IMG/VR virus record: IMGVR_UViG_3300035034_001720
Span: 1-41,425 of that record
Origin: a virus
Length of the DNA stretch: 41,425 bases
Reading direction: 5' to 3' (one strand)
The translations under genes were made by a program, and so were the position numbers. This document shows, one piece after another, positions 34,401-41,000 of this stretch (its first letter is position 1; the number at the start of each line of letters is the position of its first letter). The notes beneath the pieces are model-generated. The model did no database searches. It saw only the letters and a list, made by a program, of their open reading frames with translations, and had not been told where the DNA came from.

Positions 34401-34903
34401 CTCTTGCCGATGGGTCGCTGATTATCCGGGAGCCGGTTAACAACGATGCCACGTTCCTAGAGCAGCAAGGCAACGCTAAGGTTTACGTCCTCAAAGACGG
34501 CCTCAATTACCCCACGGTGGCCGGTGGTGGAGATGTTTCCCAACACCACGGGGTCTTCGAAGATACGCAAATGATGGATCTCGTAAGCTCGTACAACGAC
34601 CTATTTAATGGGGCAGGCAAAGCATTAGTCGTGGGGGCCGATGGTCTTAATATCGCCGGGTATAGCGACGACGCCACGTTGACGGCTGCGGGCTATGCTA
34701 CAGCCACTGAGCGGGAAGCCCGGCGCAAAACACTGACAGCTAACCGCATCTTCTTCAGTGTGGATGGCAATGATTCCCCGGAAAACCACACGTATGCCGC
34801 CACTTACGCCGTGAACAGAGATAGTGGTTCCAAATCTATCATGGTCACTGACGTAACCTATCTCGAACTCGGAAACTTTACGATCACATACCAGCAGAGT
34901 TAA
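31478..34903 (+). CDS. Baseplate_J-like wedge protein with fibronectin-like insert
   Basis: At 1,141 residues this is much longer than P2 gpJ (about 300). Residues about 1-110 are beta-rich and residues about 110-240 are fibronectin type III-like (P-P-S-G-L-R-V-R-R, E-I-V-W, V-I-G-Y-N-V-Y-G). The core wedge domain includes an N-terminal part near 300-420 (Q-N-D-I-V-R-D-Y-L-S-S-I, P-G-S-V-V-R-D-V-F-I-E-P-F-A). The typical C-terminal J domain lies near 885-985 (A-D-V-L-V-K-Q-A-I, V-E-L-E-M-T-V-V-L, G-E-P-V-Y-Q-S-D-V-V-Q-A-I). In the family, J forms the wedge dimer that links hub, tail fibres and sheath. Upstream is a gp25-like gene and downstream a gpI-like one, supporting the call. A GGTGGTAGAGG region precedes ATG 31478. 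Confidence 0.85.
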   Translation: MPVEPPKFVTPNGQTKTTTLDLVTSVRDQVLTGELSSDIVDVQVKVNNEPFKSDPNLVSFDQDSFTVPNPNVFPEGLRLDYGANKIQIRIIDVTGGVSTPAVASINVIRDSDLDLVVSPPSGLRVRRRSNEVEIVWAQNDLPNVIGYNVYGAIDSGGGTQGYIKLNKNLITEVAFEETELTGVAEDSTFYTSEGGQLRILLVEEDFNDNPVKTVGESVVTTSLRATNEIKVTTSLDGVETRDYLHFVHDRVATEDDGVINNEFFADVPNDEPLFYVITTVAYDPDTNRQIESTYSSELVGLPLVITTGLQEIPSKSQNDIVRDYLSSITRTDNQVSAIPGSVVRDVFIEPFASETERLHFIAGFIRRSQSFSTLLAIDDLDGDGESDPVAQNPYKQALKSALGIDRDSDVQALIDDSFEKLASNVQKARGGAGFAIGQAIFYTTTEPTTDLVVEEGTIISTESSQDNPSVSFTTTSRVVLPFDVKDSYYNLRKKRWEIQANIRATEAGEDGNVVAGGINRVLGGASSMQVENLEATRFGRDRESNARLAERAILAYSSVDVGTEGGYLSTALKQQGVFRAKVVKSESEFMMRDYDDLREKHIGGKVDVWLQGLEEVQVTDTFALRFRVARNIQFILDSNPSDLIFVADDPRLSPDNPITELLGATSQQQAQGFGFRNVSTGEDFDLTNYTILDYNRIKLDASLTQPSVSTNDIVAGDFRFQETSQYVFSRQPAFGVESISSLNTGAVLEEGTNYQLYRVEDPLLDGYSTQAQDYIEITQSGGVPSGNTFVVNDENHVLVGEAPEPLENLGVNPISVRVFSLDRLTEYDGPNSASPDFLIQEGDETTPLEIFRVPSGSIGNGEEVSVDYEHDENFEVEYTINNLLDRVQGAINKQRHITADVLVKQAISNEVELEMTVVLEPGSSRAQVDADLRTNVSQLLNSKAIGEPVYQSDVVQAIENTTGVIYVVMPFARMALADGSLIIREPVNNDATFLEQQGNAKVYVLKDGLNYPTVAGGGDVSQHHGVFEDTQMMDLVSSYNDLFNGAGKALVVGADGLNIAGYSDDATLTAAGYATATEREARRKTLTANRIFFSVDGNDSPENHTYAATYAVNRDSGSKSIMVTDVTYLELGNFTITYQQS

Positions 34904-34904
34904 G

Positions 34905-37583
34905 ATGGCCAACGGATTTAACAACGGAAAGCAAGACCCGTATCCTTTGGTAGAGGAGGGGAAAGGGTACCAGAAACTTCTCATATCGAGAAGTCAAGCG
35001 GTCCTCAACGCTTTAATCAACCTGCTGCCCTCCAACTATGAGTCTAGCGTCGTAGGCCCGAATTACACGGTCTACATGAAAGCAATGGCTACGGAGTTGG
35101 CACGCATTACGATCATCCTAGAGCGCCTCGGCACAGACGTGTCTTTTGATGAGGTGCGATCTGAGTTTCTCTGGGAGACGGTCGGGTACCTTGTTTTCCT
35201 GAACCAACAGTTGCCAGACCTCGAATTCGACGACGAGAGCTTTCGGGATTTCCTCAAAGCGGTCATCGAAATTTACTTTGAAGGGTCAACACCTGCGGCA
35301 ATTCGCAAAGGCGTCGAGCTATTCACTTCCGAAGAATTCACCATTCGTGAGAACTTCGAAGATGCACGCCAAGAGGGCAGCCCGCTTGATGTTAGTGATC
35401 AGTTTGGGTTTTCGCTGGACTTTGACCTCCAAGCGAAGTTCCCGAAAGACGTTTTCCGTTTCGACAAGAACCTCCGGTTGTTGATCGAGATCATCCGCCC
35501 GGCGCATACACTTTACCGCCTCCGCTTTATGTTCGGTGAGGACGCGGATCTCCTGAACAATGTGACCGACGAAATGCGGATGCACCTCCGCAACTATTAC
35601 TATGACGATGCTCGTGGGTATTGCGCGGGTATGGCGGGTTTCGATAGTACATCCGGGTATATCGAATTAGGTAGCCTCAGTGTACTCAAAGACGACGCCA
35701 CAGACAAGCCCTTGGCTTCCGTTTCGGAAGGCGCAACCCTCTTGATTGAAACCTGCCTTAACAGTGGGCGTTACACCGTCGTTGGGCACCCTACCTCCAA
35801 TTCGATCAAGGTCTTTCCGAAATTCGAAGGGGCGGAGGACCCGGTATCTTACCACGTCGAAGTGGACCGCCTCGGACGCAAAAAAGAGCTACTGGTCGAA
35901 GAAGATGTGTCCAGCCAGTTCTACGATACATCCCGGCTTACCGTAGATGGAGGTGGGCCTTATACCGTCACCGAAATGACGGACACCACACTAACCGCCT
36001 CGTCCAACGGTAGCGACGTAGAGTACGTCTGGGACCTTGATGGGGATAACGTATATGATGATGCGTCGGGAGCCTCTGTGACGTACACAGCGCCTTCTGG
36101 ACCCGCTGAGATAACGGTATGGGTAAAGGGGACCGACCAGCGGGGACGTAAGGCCAAAGATAGTGCCGTTATTGTAGTACTCGATCAGCATCAAGTTCAG
36201 ATGCTCGGCACAGGTACGTTGACGATCAACGATGTTACGTGGTCCACGTCAGCTTCGGCCTTGATGAACGGTTCAGGTACCCTTGCCCCTTCGCCTACGG
36301 TAGAACACCTCGCCTCTGTTTCAATGGAAGGTGATTCTCTCATGGAAGTGATCCTCGGGCGCAACCCAGAGGACCCTTGCGCTATCTCAATGTATGGCTT
36401 GGCTTTCGTGGAAGTTGAAGCGTTTTTGGATCACAAAGGAGACGCTGATTTAACAGGAACGGCCTCCTTGGGTTCAACCCCCGTCATGGAAATGTTCAGT
36501 GCTGTAGATATGGTGGGGGCAGCTATTACGGATATAGGTGTCACCCAAGTGTTAAGGGTCTCGGCGGCTATGACGGGATCCGCTACCACCGTAACCAGCC
36601 CAACAGCCATCGCCTCGGCAACGGTAACTATGGCGGGGTCTGCCACGACCTCGGTGGAAAGCGAAGAAATTTCCACAGCATCCGTCTCTATGGTGGGATC
36701 CGCATCTATAACAACAGGTGCTCAGGCGTCTACGCCAATAACCACCTCCATGACGGGGACCGCAACGATTTCCGTCGATTCGACTGTAACACAAGACGTT
36801 TCCGTTTCTATGACGGGCACAGCAACGACAACAATCGATTCAACCTACACAATGGATCCAACCTCCATTGCCGGGTTGGTTTATTGGATCGACCCCAGCG
36901 ACAAAGATACCATATACCAAGATCAAGGGGGTACGGTAGCTGTAACTACAGATGGAGATCCCGTAGAGCGGATCGAAGATAAGTCGGGTAATGCTAACCA
37001 CTTTACGAACGAATCCGTAGTACCTTATTGGTCAGAAACAGGGCTCAATAGCATTGGTAGTTTGGGGTGGGATGCCACTACCCGATACCTGTATGCTAAC
37101 AGTGTAACGCAAGTGGATACAGGCGCTCCCATTTCAACCTTTGCTGTAGCCATCACAAATGTTGAGGATGAAAACTACATCCTCAACCACAGCTATTCAG
37201 ACGGATCCCCGGAAAGCCAGCGCCTTTTGCAATTGGGAGCGAGTTCCGGGGACTGGAACCTAACAGGTTTCGACTCGCTAGGCACAGGGCACACGGCCAC
37301 GATTTCGGGACAAGTCGGAAAAGCCTACGTTGTGAACATTGAATGGGATACTTCCAACAATCTGTATGCCCGTACCAGACTCGGCACCGGGTCTAACCTC
37401 GGTAATGCCGACGCATCACCTACCTCAAACACGTACATCGAGCTGGGTATGGCCCGTGATGGAACCAACACAAGGGTGGGATATTTCGATGGACTATCTG
37501 GGGAGATCATTTGCTATGCAAGTTCCCTATCAACCTTAGATGAAACCCGATTGCGCCAGTACCTGTCCGATAAATGGCTCTGA
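34905..37583 (+). CDS. gpI-like baseplate wedge protein fused to PKD, 20-residue repeats and a lectin-like domain
   Basis: This 892-residue protein starts one base after the previous stop. Residues about 25-215 look like the P2 gpI-type tail protein (L-I-N-L-L-P-S-N-Y, a conserved helix pair, L-L-I-E-I-I-R-P-A-H-T-L-Y-R-L-R-F). Residues about 345-430 form a PKD-like sandwich (Y-V-W-D-L-D-G-D). Residues 433-648 are eleven units of 20-22 residues starting [M/L]-x-G. Residues about 653-892 resemble a concanavalin/LamG lectin module (A-G-L-V-Y-W-I-D-P-S-D, E-D-K-S-G-N-A-N-H-F), ending L-R-Q-Y-L-S-D-K-W-L. The whole therefore reads as a wedge protein extended into its own receptor-binding fibre, a fusion of functions usually split between gpI and gpH. 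Confidence 0.82.
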   Translation: MANGFNNGKQDPYPLVEEGKGYQKLLISRSQAVLNALINLLPSNYESSVVGPNYTVYMKAMATELARITIILERLGTDVSFDEVRSEFLWETVGYLVFLNQQLPDLEFDDESFRDFLKAVIEIYFEGSTPAAIRKGVELFTSEEFTIRENFEDARQEGSPLDVSDQFGFSLDFDLQAKFPKDVFRFDKNLRLLIEIIRPAHTLYRLRFMFGEDADLLNNVTDEMRMHLRNYYYDDARGYCAGMAGFDSTSGYIELGSLSVLKDDATDKPLASVSEGATLLIETCLNSGRYTVVGHPTSNSIKVFPKFEGAEDPVSYHVEVDRLGRKKELLVEEDVSSQFYDTSRLTVDGGGPYTVTEMTDTTLTASSNGSDVEYVWDLDGDNVYDDASGASVTYTAPSGPAEITVWVKGTDQRGRKAKDSAVIVVLDQHQVQMLGTGTLTINDVTWSTSASALMNGSGTLAPSPTVEHLASVSMEGDSLMEVILGRNPEDPCAISMYGLAFVEVEAFLDHKGDADLTGTASLGSTPVMEMFSAVDMVGAAITDIGVTQVLRVSAAMTGSATTVTSPTAIASATVTMAGSATTSVESEEISTASVSMVGSASITTGAQASTPITTSMTGTATISVDSTVTQDVSVSMTGTATTTIDSTYTMDPTSIAGLVYWIDPSDKDTIYQDQGGTVAVTTDGDPVERIEDKSGNANHFTNESVVPYWSETGLNSIGSLGWDATTRYLYANSVTQVDTGAPISTFAVAITNVEDENYILNHSYSDGSPESQRLLQLGASSGDWNLTGFDSLGTGHTATISGQVGKAYVVNIEWDTSNNLYARTRLGTGSNLGNADASPTSNTYIELGMARDGTNTRVGYFDGLSGEIICYASSLSTLDETRLRQYLSDKWL
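36201..36848 (+). repeat. Eleven tandem ~60-bp coding repeats (20-22 residue units) in the fibre part
   Basis: Units begin at residues 433, 454, 474, 496, 516, 536, 556, 576, 596, 616 and 636 of the gpI-fibre protein. Each starts M/L-x-G-x-[A/G/S], usually followed by T or S. Period is exactly 20 residues for seven consecutive units from 496, with one 21 and one 22 earlier. The last six are most alike (M-T-G-x-A-T). The regular strand-turn pattern suggests a fibre shaft. Confidence 0.9.
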
Positions 37584-37642
37584 TCGGTTTTCTGTTTGTA
37601 ACCTCGAAGTAATGGAAACCGGAACTTTCAAGGAGAATAGTT

Positions 37643-38035
37643 ATGTCCCAAATGACCAATTATTTGGAAAATGCACTGGTCAATCACGTGCTTCGCAACA
37701 CGGCATTGACTTCGCCCACAACCGTGTACCTAGCACTTTACGATGCTTCCCCTACCGATACAGGTACGGGTGGTACTGAGATCACAGGTACGGGCTATAG
37801 TAGGCAGAGCGTAACGTTTACGGCACCTACTAACGGATCCACTTCAAACTCCAGCACACTTAGTTTCACGAACGGTAGCGGCGGTAACTGGACGATTGCC
37901 GCTGTTGGTATTATGGATGCCAGTAGTGGTGGTAACATGCTCTTTCACGGCACCCTAACCGGAGGCAGTAAAACCGTTGCAGACGGTGATACCATCACGT
38001 TCAACGCTGGTGATCTCGACATCACGCTTGCTTAA
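37643..38035 (+). CDS. Small phage fibre- or decoration-associated beta protein
   Basis: This 130-residue protein is beta-rich and low in charge. It begins with a helix (N-Y-L-E-N-A-L-V-N-H-V-L-R-N-T), continues T-V-Y-L-A-L-Y-D-A-S-P-T-D-T-G, G-Y-S-R-Q-S-V-T-F and W-T-I-A-A-V-G-I-M-D-A-S-S-G-G-N-M-L-F-H-G, and ends D-G-D-T-I-T-F-N-A-G-D-L-D-I. I recognise this as a widespread phage structural family of unsettled role, often encoded near fibre or decoration genes. A strong AAGGAG ribosome site precedes ATG 37643. The 59-base gap before it shows no clear promoter. Its TAA overlaps the stop codon of the convergent minus-strand gene. Confidence 0.75.
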   Translation: MSQMTNYLENALVNHVLRNTALTSPTTVYLALYDASPTDTGTGGTEITGTGYSRQSVTFTAPTNGSTSNSSTLSFTNGSGGNWTIAAVGIMDASSGGNMLFHGTLTGGSKTVADGDTITFNAGDLDITLA

Positions 38036-38622
38036 TTGAGCGTTTCGGGCTTGATGGGTTCTTGGCGGTTCACTTCGTCCATCACGTAATCGCCCCACAT
38101 GAGGACCACTTTGTTACGGTCCGTATCGTGGGATACCAGAGCAACTTCGGTTTCCGCATCCACCGTCGTAACCAACACTGACCTCCCATTATAGGGTGGC
38201 GGATCTCCCGGAAGAAGGGGCACGGTCGCAATTGTGATCGCGTCCCTTTTTTCTATGGTGCTCAGGTCGACGGGTGGTTCTTCGAACCCTACGTACATGA
38301 AATCGTCATGCTGCCGGATCACGGGAAGCATCATGCCCGGCTCATATCCCGGAACCGCAAGTGCCGTCAAAAAATTGACTTCCAGCATCGAGTTTTTGAG
38401 AAGGCCAATGTCCCGGAGCATTAGGAACATTTGCTGGTAGCGGTGGATATGGGTGGTGAACCCTTCCATAAAAACGGCCCTATCCACCTTGAGGGTTTTA
38501 TCGTCCTCGGCGATAGGGCCGGTCAAAAGTTCGTCTACTTGGTTTTCGAACTCGTCTTGGAGTTCAGTGAACAGACCACCTAGACGGTCGGATGGAAAAA
38601 AGATCGCACTATCGTCAGACAT
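38032..38622 (-). CDS. Acidic protein of 196 residues, unknown
   Basis: The gene reads leftwards and ends at TAA on the minus strand (38034-38032), sharing the bases TTAA with the stop of the plus-strand gene. A good AGGGAG ribosome site precedes its ATG at 38622. The N-terminal half is helical (L-F-T-E-L-Q-D-E-F-E-N-Q-V-D-E-L); the C-terminal half is beta-rich (I-T-I-A-T-V-P-L-L, S-V-L-V-T-T-V-D-A-E-T-E-V-A-L-V). No family is recognised. It is the last gene of the minus-strand group with the RNA ligase, 63 bases downstream of it, and carries its own candidate leader motif, so it may be separately expressed. Confidence 0.72.
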   Translation of the reverse strand: MSDDSAIFFPSDRLGGLFTELQDEFENQVDELLTGPIAEDDKTLKVDRAVFMEGFTTHIHRYQQMFLMLRDIGLLKNSMLEVNFLTALAVPGYEPGMMLPVIRQHDDFMYVGFEEPPVDLSTIEKRDAITIATVPLLPGDPPPYNGRSVLVTTVDAETEVALVSHDTDRNKVVLMWGDYVMDEVNRQEPIKPETLN

Positions 38623-38658
38623 ACAGACTCCCTGTAATTCAGATGGGCAGCCGATCGT

Positions 38659-38666
38659 GTACGTCT
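38659..38666 (-). promoter_or_regulatory. Candidate leader motif (AGACGTAC on the minus strand)
   Basis: Read on the minus strand this is AGACGTAC, 37 bases upstream of the ATG at 38622, in the 63-base gap after the RNA ligase gene. It fits A[GT]ACG[AT]A[CT], seen at three other unit starts. Function is inferred from position only. Confidence 0.25.
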
Positions 38667-38685
38667 TAGTAGTACGTCGTGTCAG

Positions 38686-39966
38686 TTATTCTGACTGCTC
38701 TTTTGCTTTTTGTTTCGCGTCGAGGATTTCACCCTTGATGCCACTGTACAACTCATGTTGCCACATGACGTCGAAGAGGATCACACTTTCACTGTTATAA
38801 CAATTCATTATCAATGCAAAGTCCGCTCTAGTATACTGATCTTTAGCGTACAAAGCAAGGGCCTTTTGTTCCTCTGAAGGGTCCACGGGATGTACCTCTT
38901 CGAGGCATTCGGCCAACATGTCACGCACCTCATCCGCACGGGAACGACATTTCGCAAGCCAATCTAGGTATTGCGTGTGGTACTTTTTGTAGTACTCCAG
39001 CGTTTCCTCAGACGTCGAACCCTCGTCGATCAAGTAGGTCTTGAGGGCTTCCCATTTTTCGAACTCAGGCTTGCCGAAACATATTTTGGTGACAGTTTTA
39101 ATCGAACAACTGTACCGGAGCGCGAACTCCCACCGCCACCGTTCTGTTTTAGCCTTGACCCGGTGAACGATACGCCCGTCCTTTTCGAAGCAGATCACAC
39201 CCCCTTCCGGCAACCAATCAGCATCCTCTAGGCCCAACACTGTTTCCACCGCCTCCGCCAGTGTTGTATTCTTGGCAAGGTATTCCACCGGCTTACAGTT
39301 GTTATCCTCGGCCCACTCCATCACGCGGTCGTTGGTCCAATACGTGTGGGTGTCCAAGTCAAACACCGAAAGCACAATCAGATCTTCTCGGTCCCCATAT
39401 TTAGTGACGCCCGATTCGCATTCCGGGTGCAGAGCTTCACAAACGATGGTTTTACCGCGAATCACCTCGGGATCGAGCAACGCGGGGTACTGGTCCTCAG
39501 CGATGCGTCGAATAGCCCCGACATAATCGAAATCCGCGCCGTGGACATTGATATCCACACCTTCGAGCATACTACGGGTCGATACGTAAACCTCACCGTC
39601 GTACTCGAAGATTTGCGCCATGTAACCGTCGTCTTTGAACGGCAAACTTACGCGCAGCGCTTCATCTTGCGCAAGGGCATGGGTTACCTCGTCGACCTTA
39701 CCCTTTTCGCCGTGGTTGTAAATCTTGAGCAAGGGCAACGACACCACCTCATAAGGATCACGTCGGTAAACGATGCCCTTGGCGTAAAGCTGGTGCTCCC
39801 ATTCCGGCGTGAACAGGATGCTGGAAGCATTCGCAATCACAAGCCCATTGTCGTGATCTCGCTGGTTAAGCATTTCATCGCCGTCGATAAGCGACAAGAC
39901 CTCCTCCGGGTTGTCCCGGAGCTTACCCAAGAGGTAATCGATATGTACGTTCGTTACAGCTTTCAT
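38686..39966 (-). CDS. T4 Rnl1-type RNA ligase
   Basis: This 426-residue protein is an ATP-dependent RNA ligase that would join 5'-phosphate and 3'-hydroxyl RNA ends. I chose the ATG at 39966, which has a GGAG site and overlaps the TGA of the preceding gene (ATGA); a longer frame exists but lacks support. Motifs: the Rnl1-type N-terminal Y-R-R-D-P-Y-E-V-V-S-L-P-L-L-K-I-Y-N-H-G-E (67-87), nucleotidyl-accepting K111 in F-K-D-D-G-Y (usual K-x-D-G-S), S-T-R131, T-I-V-C-E177-A-L, E254-G-G-V-I (motif IV), and K271-A-K273 (motif V). Residues about 285-426 form a helical C-terminal domain, where T4 Rnl1 binds tRNA. The adjacent phosphatase gene supports a repair operon. Tyr in place of Ser in the K-x-D-G-S motif is unusual. 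Confidence 0.88.
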   Translation of the reverse strand: MKAVTNVHIDYLLGKLRDNPEEVLSLIDGDEMLNQRDHDNGLVIANASSILFTPEWEHQLYAKGIVYRRDPYEVVSLPLLKIYNHGEKGKVDEVTHALAQDEALRVSLPFKDDGYMAQIFEYDGEVYVSTRSMLEGVDINVHGADFDYVGAIRRIAEDQYPALLDPEVIRGKTIVCEALHPECESGVTKYGDREDLIVLSVFDLDTHTYWTNDRVMEWAEDNNCKPVEYLAKNTTLAEAVETVLGLEDADWLPEGGVICFEKDGRIVHRVKAKTERWRWEFALRYSCSIKTVTKICFGKPEFEKWEALKTYLIDEGSTSEETLEYYKKYHTQYLDWLAKCRSRADEVRDMLAECLEEVHPVDPSEEQKALALYAKDQYTRADFALIMNCYNSESVILFDVMWQHELYSGIKGEILDAKQKAKEQSE

Positions 39967-40226
39967 GCTATTTTCTCCGCCACCCATATCAAGGGGTGGT
40001 AAATCCACAACACAGTATCATTGATGCGGTCGAATATGCCCTCTCTCAAATCCCACATGTGGTAGATTGCACCCACGAAAATGAGGGGCAACGTGACCGG
40101 CAGCACTAACAGGCAATAGGCCGCCAGTGCAAGGAGCCCAATCACATAAACAAAGGGCGTAAGCGTAAGCAGCACAACCGCCAGTGCCTTTTTCCAGAGG
40201 GGTGAACGATTAATGGCTATCCGCAT
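39963..40226 (-). CDS. Small membrane protein of 87 residues in the RNA-repair operon
   Basis: The protein has a short basic N-terminus (MRIAINRSPLWKK). Two hydrophobic helices follow, near residues 14-34 (ALAVVLLTLTPFVYVIGLL) and 36-54 (AYCLLVLPVTLPLIFVGAI), then an amphipathic C-terminal segment with several Trp. The gene overlaps the phosphatase gene by 17 bases at its start and the RNA ligase by four bases at its end, so it is made with both. Family and function are unknown. It might anchor the repair proteins at the membrane or be an unrelated passenger. Confidence 0.75.
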   Translation of the reverse strand: MRIAINRSPLWKKALAVVLLTLTPFVYVIGLLALAAYCLLVLPVTLPLIFVGAIYHMWDLREGIFDRINDTVLWIYHPLIWVAEKIA

Positions 40227-40917
40227 AGTATACCTCTTTCGCTTCCACCTGTACCACTTCCCGCTCAGGCCACCTCAGAGCCGCCAAGGTGTTTCCCTTG
40301 ACGCAAGACGTATCCACGCAACAGTAGTGCTCATGAACGGTCGGGTCGTCCATCCAGTAGTGTCCAAAGACAACAAACTCGGGGCCTTCGTAATCCCTCC
40401 ACCATTCGATTCGGGAATTATCCGGGCCGCCACGGAGGCCGTACATACGCAATTTGGCCTTGCCATTGAACGCATGGACAGCAACGGCTTCACCACCGTC
40501 CAGTTCGATCTTGGTAGGCACTTCCTCTAAGAGGAATTCACCTAGCTCGGTTCTGGGGCTATCGAACGGCCACCCTTGCTCAAGCTCGGAAACCGTTTTC
40601 TGTAACCCGTGTGCGATGGAAACGGGGTTGCCTTTCATCCATCGGAACAGCTTGTTGTCGTGGTTGCCTTGCACCCACAGGGCTTTGCCCGCTATCCAAT
40701 GGAAATAGGCAAACTGCAGGGCGAGGCTGTTATAATACCCACGATCTGTGATATCCCCCACCAGCACAAGCATCCGCCCTTCGGGGTGTTCGTACAGGCC
40801 ATCTTCACCCATAACGTAACCGAGCTTTTCAACGAGTGCGATTAGTTCGTAGTAACACCCGTGGACGTCGCCTACGGCGTCGAAGTGGGTAACGTGTTTT
40901 GCGTCGAGTGTCGTCAT
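40210..40917 (-). CDS. Pnkp-like calcineurin-type metallophosphatase
   Basis: This 235-residue protein has the full binuclear metallophosphatase motif set: G16-D17-V-H19-G-C, G54-D55-x-x-D58-R59-G, G84-N85-H86-D87-N-K-L, V-A-V-H148, and F-G185-H186-Y-W. The C-terminal D202-T-S-C-V-K-G-N-T-L-A-A-L-R-W-P-E-R-E is typical of the phosphatase module of bacterial polynucleotide kinase-phosphatase (Pnkp) and its PrpE/ApaH-like relatives. The H-G-L-Q-K-T-V-S-E-L-E segment near residue 103 and E-L-x-x-L-V-E-K-L-G-Y near residue 25 also fit Pnkp. Pnkp phosphatases remove 2',3'-cyclic or 3' phosphates to prepare ends for ligation. No kinase domain is attached. Alternative: a diadenosine tetraphosphatase or a lambda-type protein phosphatase. 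The co-operonic RNA ligase favours RNA end healing. It is first in the minus-strand operon. Confidence 0.86.
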   Translation of the reverse strand: MTTLDAKHVTHFDAVGDVHGCYYELIALVEKLGYVMGEDGLYEHPEGRMLVLVGDITDRGYYNSLALQFAYFHWIAGKALWVQGNHDNKLFRWMKGNPVSIAHGLQKTVSELEQGWPFDSPRTELGEFLLEEVPTKIELDGGEAVAVHAFNGKAKLRMYGLRGGPDNSRIEWWRDYEGPEFVVFGHYWMDDPTVHEHYCCVDTSCVKGNTLAALRWPEREVVQVEAKEVYYADSH

Positions 40918-40940
40918 GGTTGCACACTATTCCATTTATA

Positions 40941-40948
40941 GTTCGTAT
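40941..40948 (-). promoter_or_regulatory. Candidate leader motif (ATACGAAC on the minus strand)
   Basis: ATACGAAC on the minus strand lies 24 bases upstream of the phosphatase ATG (40917). It is followed by CTATAAATGG, which may serve as a -10-like element. It matches A[GT]ACG[AT]A[CT]. This divergent region would drive the minus-strand operon; function is inferred. Confidence 0.25.
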
Positions 40949-40962
40949 CAAGTGATATCCTT

Positions 40963-40970
40963 AGACGTAT
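40963..40970 (+). promoter_or_regulatory. Candidate leader motif (AGACGTAT)
   Basis: AGACGTAT lies 31 bases upstream of ATG 41001 in the 83-base divergent gap. It matches A[GT]ACG[AT]A[CT] and is followed by GCTTATACCC. It is the plus-strand partner of the motif at 40941-40948. Function is inferred. Confidence 0.25.
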
Positions 40971-41000
40971 GCTTATACCCTACTTATCGGATGTAGTCAA

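Noticed and set aside
37584-37642. Hairpin cggttt ... aaaccg as a terminator after the fibre gene
   Set aside because: The stem is short and A/T-rich with a mismatch, and no T-run follows.
39967-40008. Longer N-terminus for the RNA ligase
   Set aside because: The extra 14 residues lack a ribosome site; ATG 39966 has GGAG and an ATGA overlap.
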